A DNA stretch of 52,081 nucleotides from Stutzerimonas chloritidismutans AW-1 (GTDB lineage Bacteria > Pseudomonadota > Gammaproteobacteria > Pseudomonadales > Pseudomonadaceae): contig NZ_AOFQ01000048.1 of the NCBI RefSeq assembly GCF_000495915.1, positions 1 to 52,081 of the forward strand. Reading direction: 5' to 3'. This document shows positions 45,788-52,081 of the stretch, piece after piece. How positions within the stretch are numbered: the first letter of the stretch is position 1; every line of letters starts with the position of its first letter. A program made the position numbers and the translations under genes. The notes under the pieces were generated by a model. It was not told the origin of the DNA. It ran no database searches and was given only the letters and a program-made list of their open reading frames with translations.

Positions 45788-46012
45788 GTAGGGTGGGCAA
45801 CGCGCAGCTTGTCCACCTCCAGCCACACCGAATCGAAAAGGTGGAAAAGGCTTCGCCGCTTTCCAGGGGGCGGTCTTCCATACAGCGCTCACATCCGGCA
45901 TTGCAGCCAGGCCCCGCAGCCTGCCCATCGCAAGGCTCAGGTCGACGTCGCTTTCCGCTCCCCGCACCAACAGCCCCCTCTCCCCTATGGGGAGAGGGTT
46001 GGGGTGAGGGGC
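45788..46012. repeat. Two repeat types inserted between mksF and mksE
   Basis: A GTAGGGTGGGCAACG...TGTCCACC type repeat from 45788 (with a second GGTGGAAAAGG...CTTTCC part to about 45869) and a CCCCCTCTCCCC...GGGGTGAGGGG palindrome at 45973-46012. The 330-bp gap holds no gene. The mks genes are normally tight, so these repeats probably entered the operon. Confidence 0.65.
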
Positions 46013-46110
46013 AGGCACCAACCAGCAGCACAGACAGGCCAAAGCCCATCAAATCACGCTGTGGAAATCACCTTGTTGATTTCTACCCAACGATCCAGCG
46101 AGCAACCTGA

Positions 46111-46812
46111 ATGAACATCGACCTCAAGGAAATGACCCAGCTGGCGCCGATCTTCCGCGAGCTGTTCAAGGGCTATCACCTGTCCCGCAGCGAGCCGGAG
46201 CCTTACGCGCAGCTGTCGAACATGCAGGACCAGTACCGCGCATTGTTCAAGGCGCTCGGCTTCGAGCTGGTCTGCGATCCGCGCGGCTTCTATTACTTCG
46301 TCCCCGAGCAAATGGGCGCGCAGGTGAACAAGACCGCCCAGCGCCTGGCACTGTTCACCTTCATCCTCGTCGAGCACCTGGCCGACCAGGGCCGCGATCC
46401 GCTGGCCGTGCTCGATGGCGGCAGTCTCGGTCGCGATGAACTGCCGGCGCTGCTGGACAAGTATCGCGACCTGTTTCTGCAGGCCGAAGTCACCACCCAG
46501 GAAGAACTGGAAGAAAAGGTCATCCGCCGCCTGACCCAGCTGGGCTTCGCCGAAGACAGCAACGGCGTCTACCGCTTCCTGCCGCCGATGCACCGTTTCC
46601 TCGACGTCTGCCTGTCGGTGCAGCAGGACCGCGATCTGGCCGCCAGCCTGCACAGCAGCGACCTGCCGCTGGCCACGCCGCAGCTGATTGCCGAGGAAGA
46701 AGACGAGGACGAAATCATCCTCATCGACGAACCTGCCGAAGACCCCACCGAAGAATCCGAAGAAGACGCCCTGGCCCGCGCCATCGCCGCAGAAAAGGAG
46801 CTTGAAGCATGA
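46111..46812 (+). CDS. mksE: Condensin subunit MksE
   Basis: A 233-aa protein with winged-helix content (MTQLAPIFRELFKGYHLSRSEPEPYAQL, GFELVCDPRGFYYFVPEQMG; VIRRLTQLGFAEDSNGVYRFLPPMHRFLDVCL). The C-terminal 45 residues are very acidic (EEEDEDEIILIDEPAEDPTEESEED). MksE binds the kleisin MksF and regulates the MksB ATPase. Its stop overlaps the mksB ATG (ATGA). Confidence 0.9.
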   Translation: MNIDLKEMTQLAPIFRELFKGYHLSRSEPEPYAQLSNMQDQYRALFKALGFELVCDPRGFYYFVPEQMGAQVNKTAQRLALFTFILVEHLADQGRDPLAVLDGGSLGRDELPALLDKYRDLFLQAEVTTQEELEEKVIRRLTQLGFAEDSNGVYRFLPPMHRFLDVCLSVQQDRDLAASLHSSDLPLATPQLIAEEEDEDEIILIDEPAEDPTEESEEDALARAIAAEKELEA

Positions 46813-49643
46813 GCCAGGAACGCTACGGCATTCGCCGCTTCGCCCTGCTGAACACCGCCGGCTACAGCCTCGGCATTTTCCCGCTGGAAAACCCGCTGTC
46901 GGTCTACGGCGCCAATAACCTGGGCAAGTCCGCCTCGATCAACGCGCTGCAGTTCCCGATCCTGGCGCGCATGTCGGACATGAGCTTCGGCAAGTACAGC
47001 CTCGAGCAGTCACGCAAGTTCTACTTCGCCTCGGACACCAGCTACATCCTGGTCGAGGTGATGCTGCCACATGGCCCACACGTGATCGGCGTGGCCGGGC
47101 GCGGCCCGGGTGGCGGCTTCGGGCACCAGTTTTTCGTCTACCAGGGTGCGCTGGACCTGGACCATTACCAGCAGAACGGCACCTGCCTGCGCCAGCGCGA
47201 GCTGTTCGCCAACCTCGAACGCGCCGGCATCAAGGCCTACGAGGCCAAGCCGGACGAACTGCGCCGCCTGCTGGTCGGCGGGCACACCTCGATCCCGCTG
47301 GACATGACGCTGATCCCGCTGCGCTCGACCAGCGAGCAGAGCCTGAAGACCTTCCGTGCACTGTTTATCAACCTGCTGCATATGAGGGAGATCACGGCTG
47401 CCAAATTGAAGCAGCTGTTCCTCGACGCCTTCGAACACAGCCTGCGCTCGGGCAGCGTCGATTACATCGCCGCTACCGAGGAAGCTTTCCGCGACGTACG
47501 CCGCATGGAGCAGGACTACCAGGCGCTGGTGGCCGCCGGCCCGCTGGTCGAAGCGCTGGCCTCAGGCGTGGCCCAGCGCGAGCTGCTGCGCGGCAAGCTG
47601 CATCGCCTCTCGCCGCTGCTCGACAACCTGCTGGGCACCTGGCACGACTACGCCGATGCTCGCAAGGAAGAGCTGGTGATCCAGGCCGAACACTACCGCC
47701 GCGAGCAGGACGGCCTGCAGAACGAACAGCGCGGCTCGACTGGCGAACTGATGCGCCTGGAACGTGAAATCAGCGAAGCCCAGCGCTGGCTCGGAGAGCT
47801 GGCGGTGCTGAAGAACCGTTTCGCCCTGGTCGAGGACGCCCATGTGCTGGAGCAGCAGCTGCTCGCCGCCAAGGACGCCCATGACGAGCTGGCCGGTGCA
47901 TTGGCGCAGTCCCGTCAGTTCTCCAGCGAAGATCTGGACGAGCGCCTGCGCGATCTGGAAAAGCGTTTGAAGTCGGTGAGGCAACAGCTCGATCACGCCG
48001 ACAACAACAGCTATTCGCGCCTGCGCGAAGAATTTTCCCAGGCCGACGTCGACCGCCTGATGCGCCTGTTCAATGGCCAGCTGTTCAGCCTGCCGCTGGG
48101 CGAAAAAGGTATCACTGCCGAGGGCGAGGACTGGGTCAGGGCAGTCGAAGCGGTGCTTGATCGTTTTAAGGGCGACACCTTCTCGGTGCCGGGCCTGTCC
48201 ATCGACCTTTCGCATATCGAACCGCCGGCGCTGCAGGCTCTGGCCGACCGTGCCGCACTGCGCGACCAGAAGGATCGCCTGGAGCGCGAACTCAAGCAGC
48301 TCAAGACCCAGCATGCCGTGGCCGTCGACCGCGCCGCGAGCAAGGCCCAGGCCGAGGCGCTGTACCAGGCCGTGCTGGATGCGCAGAAAGCGCTGGAGGA
48401 TTTCCGCCGCAGCCAGACCCTGGCCGCCGAAGAGCCCGCCAAGCTGGAACAGCTGGCCCAGGCCGAGGCCGCCCAGGAAGAACTCAAGCGCACCAGTGAC
48501 GCCTTCGCCGAGCGCGTGCAGCATTTGTCCGCCAAGCTGCAGCTGGTCGGCCGTCAGCTGGCCGATCTGGAAGCCAAGGAACGCACGCTCGAGGATGCCC
48601 TGCGCCGCCGCCAGCTGTTACCGGCGAACCTGCCGTTCGGCACGCCCTTCATGGACCCGGTGGACGACTCGCTGGACAACCTGCTGCCGCTGCTCAACGA
48701 CTACCAGGACAGCTGGCAGGCGCTACAGCGCGTCGACGGCCAGATCGAGGCGCTGTATGCCCAGGTGCGCCTGAAGGGCGTAGCCAAGTTCGATAGCGAG
48801 GAAGACCCCGAGCGCCGCCTGCAGCTGCTGGTCAATGCCTACGCCCATCGTCAGGACGAGGCGCTGACCCTGGCCAAGGCGCGCCGTGCCGCGGTCACCG
48901 ACATCGCTCGAACGCTGCGCAATATCCGTAGCGACTACGAAAGCCTGGAACACCAGCTGGCGCTGTTCAACCGCGAGATCAACAAGCGTCAGGTTTCCAA
49001 CCTGGCGAGCTTCCGCATCGTGCTGGCGCCGAACAAGGATGCGCTCAAGCACATCGATCAGATCATCCACAGCGCCGGGCAATACGAGGAAGGCGAGACG
49101 CTCTCGGTGTTCGATCTGTCGCAGTCTTCCGAACAGGACGCGAAGAACGAGGAAGCCAAGGAGTATCTGGCGCGGCTGGTGGCGGCGAACAACAACCAGC
49201 TGGGCCTGAAGGACCTGTTCGAGCTGGCGTTCGAGATCACCAAGGTTGGCGGCCAGCCGGTGATCCACACCGACATCGACGGTGCGGCGTCCAACGGCAC
49301 CACCATGACCATCAAGGCACTGACCAACATGTATCTGTTGCTGCACCTGATGGACCGCGAGCAGGCCGGGCGCATCCGCCTGCCCTACTACCTCGACGAG
49401 GCGGCTGACATCGACGAGCGCAACCAGCAGGCGCTGATCGAAACCAGCCTGCAGCTGGGCTTCGTGCCGATCCTCGCGTCGGTGAAGCCGCAGGTCTCGG
49501 CCCACGTAGCCATCGACCTGGAAGGCGGCAGCGGGCCGGCCGGCATCTACATCGATGAGGCAGACTGGAAATACATCAGCCGCCGCGAACCGGTCGCCAG
49601 CGAGCACACTGCTTCAGCCCAACGGACCGAAGAACCGGCCTGA
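46809..49643 (+). CDS. mksB: SMC-like condensin ATPase MksB
   Basis: A 944-aa protein. Walker A GANNLGKS is at 34-41. Long coiled coils fill about residues 270-420 and 480-610 (HVLEQQLLAAKDAHDELAGALAQ; ERELKQLKTQHAVAVDRAASKAQAEALY), with a short hinge region near 430-480. The C-terminal head has LPYYLDEAADIDERN (Walker B and catalytic acidic residues near 862). It compacts DNA with MksE and MksF. A MksG/TOPRIM nuclease gene that accompanies some mks operons is not here; the operon ends in a terminator. Confidence 0.93.
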   Translation: MSQERYGIRRFALLNTAGYSLGIFPLENPLSVYGANNLGKSASINALQFPILARMSDMSFGKYSLEQSRKFYFASDTSYILVEVMLPHGPHVIGVAGRGPGGGFGHQFFVYQGALDLDHYQQNGTCLRQRELFANLERAGIKAYEAKPDELRRLLVGGHTSIPLDMTLIPLRSTSEQSLKTFRALFINLLHMREITAAKLKQLFLDAFEHSLRSGSVDYIAATEEAFRDVRRMEQDYQALVAAGPLVEALASGVAQRELLRGKLHRLSPLLDNLLGTWHDYADARKEELVIQAEHYRREQDGLQNEQRGSTGELMRLEREISEAQRWLGELAVLKNRFALVEDAHVLEQQLLAAKDAHDELAGALAQSRQFSSEDLDERLRDLEKRLKSVRQQLDHADNNSYSRLREEFSQADVDRLMRLFNGQLFSLPLGEKGITAEGEDWVRAVEAVLDRFKGDTFSVPGLSIDLSHIEPPALQALADRAALRDQKDRLERELKQLKTQHAVAVDRAASKAQAEALYQAVLDAQKALEDFRRSQTLAAEEPAKLEQLAQAEAAQEELKRTSDAFAERVQHLSAKLQLVGRQLADLEAKERTLEDALRRRQLLPANLPFGTPFMDPVDDSLDNLLPLLNDYQDSWQALQRVDGQIEALYAQVRLKGVAKFDSEEDPERRLQLLVNAYAHRQDEALTLAKARRAAVTDIARTLRNIRSDYESLEHQLALFNREINKRQVSNLASFRIVLAPNKDALKHIDQIIHSAGQYEEGETLSVFDLSQSSEQDAKNEEAKEYLARLVAANNNQLGLKDLFELAFEITKVGGQPVIHTDIDGAASNGTTMTIKALTNMYLLLHLMDREQAGRIRLPYYLDEAADIDERNQQALIETSLQLGFVPILASVKPQVSAHVAIDLEGGSGPAGIYIDEADWKYISRREPVASEHTASAQRTEEPA

Positions 49644-49656
49644 TCTCACCGCAACG

Positions 49657-49683
49657 AAAAAGGGCCCCGACGGGGCCTTTTCC
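49657..49683 (+). terminator. Terminator after mksB
   Basis: AAAAAGGGCCCC-GAC-GGGGCCTTTTCC, an 8-bp-plus stem with A and T flanks, 13 bp past the stop. It may also stop transcripts from the minus-strand gene. Confidence 0.88.
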
Positions 49684-49758
49684 TTATCTATATTTCGCAG
49701 AAATGGTGGTCGGCGGCGCTGCAGCTAAGCAGCCTCTCGACCACATGCCGCCGCCCGG

Positions 49759-52068
49759 TCATTCACCGGCCTCCGCTCGGCCCAGCTCGATCTTCGGCGC
49801 CCAACCAAACCATTCCTCCTGCGGCTCCTTGAACAAGGCGAACGTCTGTCCCGGTAGTGCGCGGCGCCCCATCTGCTCACCATCAGGAGTGGCGAAGGCA
49901 ACGCCACCCTCGATCAGCGACTCCAGCGAGTCGGTACGCACGCTGGCGCCCTTGAACAGGCTGAAGTCGACACCAAACCCGCTGGTTTCCCAGAACCGGC
50001 TGCCGGTATGCACCAATGCAGCGTAGCGTGGCTCGATCAGTACGCGGATCAGCACGCGGTCGGCAGTCTGCCCCAACTCGTAGCCAGTCACCTCACCGAC
50101 CTTCACCTCACGGTAGGTGACCGCATTGCCTGGCTTGATCGAACCCAAACGCGCAGCGCTGAGGACCAAGGCGAACCCTTCACCAGCCTTCTGCGGCTCA
50201 CGCTCCTGGCCCACGAAATGCGCTTGAGCGGCCGCACCTGGTTTGCCGGGAGCCACCTCAAGATAGGGACCACTGACCAGCGTATCCAGATTGGCGGTGC
50301 GCATGAGGCCAAACTCGGGCCGTACGACCCAGAACTGCGTGCCAGCACGAGCAATCCGCGACTCTGCGGCGGTAATCCGGGCCCGCAGCACGACGTGTCC
50401 GAGGTCATCGCTAAGCGTCACACTGTCAACCTCGCCGACCTCCAGCCCCTTGTAGCGGATCGGCGTGCCGGCAACGAGGCCGTCGCCGCGATGGAGACGA
50501 ATCTCTATCGAGGTACCGCGCCGTATTGCGCTGTCCCGGTCCTTGTGCAACTTGAATCGGGGCACCTTTCTGGTAGCCGGAGCTTGCGGCTCCGGCGTCT
50601 CGAATGCGATGCCCCCGGCCAGCAGGCTCTGCAGCGATTCGCTGCGCACTTCAATACCAGAAAGCCCGCCGGTGAGGGAAATGCCACTGGCATTCCAGAA
50701 CCGGCTCGAACTGTTTACCAGATCGGCGTAGGGCTGCTCGATGTGCACGCCAACCACGACCCGCTGCTGGTCGCGCGAGAACTGGTAACTCTGCACGGTG
50801 CCAACCCGTACCTGGCGATAGAGCACAGGACTACCGACATCAAGCGAACCGAGGTTGTCCGCCGTCAGTACCAGGTGAAGGCCGGGCGAGCGTATATCCA
50901 GCGGTGGTGCCTTGGCGCGTGCGACGAAGTTGCGCCTGGCTTCTGCGCCCTTCTCGCCGGGCCGAACAGCAATGTAATTGCCGCGCACCAAGGCCTCGAG
51001 CCCGGATATCCCGGCAACCGAAACCGACGGTTTGACCACCCAGAACTGCGTGTCCTCTACCAGATAGTCCTCGAACAGCGGGTCGATGGAGAGTTCGGCC
51101 TGCGCGCCGCTAAGGTCGGAATCGATATCCAGCTTCTTCAGCAGACCGACCTGCATGCCCTTGTAGATGACAGGGGTCCGGCCGGCCTGTAGCCCATCGA
51201 AATCCTGCAGAGATACGAGCGTCTTGATACCCGCCTGGGCCGCATCGAAGTCCTCATAGAGCCGGAACGGGATGCTCGGATCGGTCGCAGGGCTGTCCTT
51301 GCGGTGAGATGGAGTGGCGAAGGCGATACCGCCGGCGACGATGCTAGCCAGAGACTCCGTACGGAACTTAACCCCCGTCAGACCGGCATCCACGGTGACG
51401 CCGCTGGCATTCCAGAATCGCGTGTGCTTGCGCACCAGATGGGCGTACTCCGGCTGTATATACAACTGCACCTCGACGGTACTGTCGTCCTCGGACAACA
51501 CGAAGTTCTTCACCTGTCCGACCTGGATCTGCCGATAGAACACCGGACTGCCGCGATTCAGCGAGCCAAGGCGCTCGGCTTTGAGCGTCAGGTGCAGGCC
51601 GATGCGGCTGTCGGACATCGGCGGCTCTTCCGCCAGCGCAACGAAACGCCGCGTTGTCTCGCCATCAGCAGGGCTGATACCGATGTAGTTGCCCGACACC
51701 AGAGTCTCCAGCCCGGTAATCCCGGCTAGCGTCACACTGGGCTTGACCAGCCAGAAGCGCGTGCCGCTGCGTAGATAGCCATCGACGTCCTTGTTCATCT
51801 CGATGTCCGCGACAACGACCTGCCGACGCTCATCGTCGCCTAGACGCAGATCACGCACGACACCGATCGTCATGCCCTTGTAGAGCACCGACGTCTTGCC
51901 GATCTCGATCCCTTCGGCACTCTCGAAGACCACCTCGATGTGGATACCTCGCTCGCTATAGGCCTGCCAGGCAAGCCACGCTCCGATAGCCAGTGCGATC
52001 AGAGGCAGTATCCAGATGGCCGACCAGCTGGAGGCAGGGCGAGTATTGGCTTGTGGCAGGGGAGGCAT
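49759..52068 (-). CDS. MCE-domain transport protein, PqiB/LetB-like, six MCE repeats
   Basis: A 769-aa protein with one N-terminal membrane anchor (SAIWILPLIALAIGAWLAW, about residues 15-33) and six MCE domains, starting near IHIEVVFESAEGI, IGLHLTLKAERLG, IKTLVSLQDFDG, LHLVLTADNLGS, SIEIRLHRGDG and FALVLSAARLGS. Each has a G-x-P/S-V-x-Y-x-x-x-x-V-G repeat. MCE proteins stack as hexamer rings to form a lipid tunnel across the periplasm. E. coli PqiB has three and LetB seven, so six lies between. A pqiA/letA-like partner would be just outside the window. Start ATG at 52068 with GGGA upstream. Confidence 0.88.
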   Translation of the reverse strand: MPPLPQANTRPASSWSAIWILPLIALAIGAWLAWQAYSERGIHIEVVFESAEGIEIGKTSVLYKGMTIGVVRDLRLGDDERRQVVVADIEMNKDVDGYLRSGTRFWLVKPSVTLAGITGLETLVSGNYIGISPADGETTRRFVALAEEPPMSDSRIGLHLTLKAERLGSLNRGSPVFYRQIQVGQVKNFVLSEDDSTVEVQLYIQPEYAHLVRKHTRFWNASGVTVDAGLTGVKFRTESLASIVAGGIAFATPSHRKDSPATDPSIPFRLYEDFDAAQAGIKTLVSLQDFDGLQAGRTPVIYKGMQVGLLKKLDIDSDLSGAQAELSIDPLFEDYLVEDTQFWVVKPSVSVAGISGLEALVRGNYIAVRPGEKGAEARRNFVARAKAPPLDIRSPGLHLVLTADNLGSLDVGSPVLYRQVRVGTVQSYQFSRDQQRVVVGVHIEQPYADLVNSSSRFWNASGISLTGGLSGIEVRSESLQSLLAGGIAFETPEPQAPATRKVPRFKLHKDRDSAIRRGTSIEIRLHRGDGLVAGTPIRYKGLEVGEVDSVTLSDDLGHVVLRARITAAESRIARAGTQFWVVRPEFGLMRTANLDTLVSGPYLEVAPGKPGAAAQAHFVGQEREPQKAGEGFALVLSAARLGSIKPGNAVTYREVKVGEVTGYELGQTADRVLIRVLIEPRYAALVHTGSRFWETSGFGVDFSLFKGASVRTDSLESLIEGGVAFATPDGEQMGRRALPGQTFALFKEPQEEWFGWAPKIELGRAEAGE

Positions 52069-52081
52069 GCTTTTTTCCCGG

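Overview
This window comes from a high-GC gammaproteobacterium of the Pseudomonas group. The order leucine/isovalerate catabolism, MksFEB condensin, rimI, an OprD-type porin and a Pf-like filamentous prophage fits Pseudomonas sensu lato. Stutzerimonas is my best guess, but that is inference. Most genes are housekeeping or catabolic. The region from about 17.0 to 33.75 kb is accessory DNA.

Left arm (1-7.0 kb): the 3' end of liuC, then liuD, liuE, a two-subunit 3-oxoacid CoA-transferase, an acetyl-CoA acetyltransferase and a LiuR-like MerR regulator. Together they take methylcrotonyl-CoA (from leucine) to acetoacetate and on to acetyl-CoA.

Sigma-54 catabolic regulon (7.0-16.4 kb): a tripartite TRAP transporter, a PAS-AAA+-Fis sigma-54 activator, a DoxX-like membrane protein, a secreted tannase/feruloyl-esterase-family hydrolase and an OprD-family porin. 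The three exported-function units (TRAP, hydrolase, porin) each have the same leader architecture. It consists of two or three 18-bp palindromes (TGTCCR-N6-YGGACA), a -24/-12 promoter, and an AACAACAA stretch beside the ribosome binding site that resembles Hfq/Crc catabolite-repression sites. The set looks like a system for taking up and hydrolysing an aromatic ester.

Accessory region (17.0-33.75 kb): an IS3-family element cuts off the 5' part of an AT-rich gene that resembles the C-terminus of a helicase/nuclease. To its right lies a 13.8-kb element bounded by exact 50-bp repeats of the 3' half of tRNA-Met. The element holds a filamentous-phage core: repressor, excisionase-like protein, candidate ssDNA-binding protein, coat proteins, pIII, pVI-like, Zot/pI, Rep and integrase. 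At the left end it carries cargo: a C5-cytosine DNA methyltransferase, a divergent MORC/MutL-like GHKL ATPase and a predicted SAM-dependent methyltransferase. The ATPase is split by an IS5-type element with a TTAA duplication, and removing the insertion restores the reading frame exactly. The integrase carries a frameshift. The Dcm/GHKL/methyltransferase module is the best candidate for a poorly described defence system here.

Right arm (33.8-52 kb): an EamA exporter, beta-carbonic anhydrase, otsBA trehalose synthesis, an acidic conserved protein, rimI, a candidate DNA polymerase III psi subunit, leuA, carboxynorspermidine dehydrogenase and decarboxylase, the mksFEB condensin, and a six-MCE-domain PqiB/LetB-like transport protein at the edge. 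Several dispersed intergenic repeat families occur throughout. All assignments are from reading the sequence; no database search was possible.
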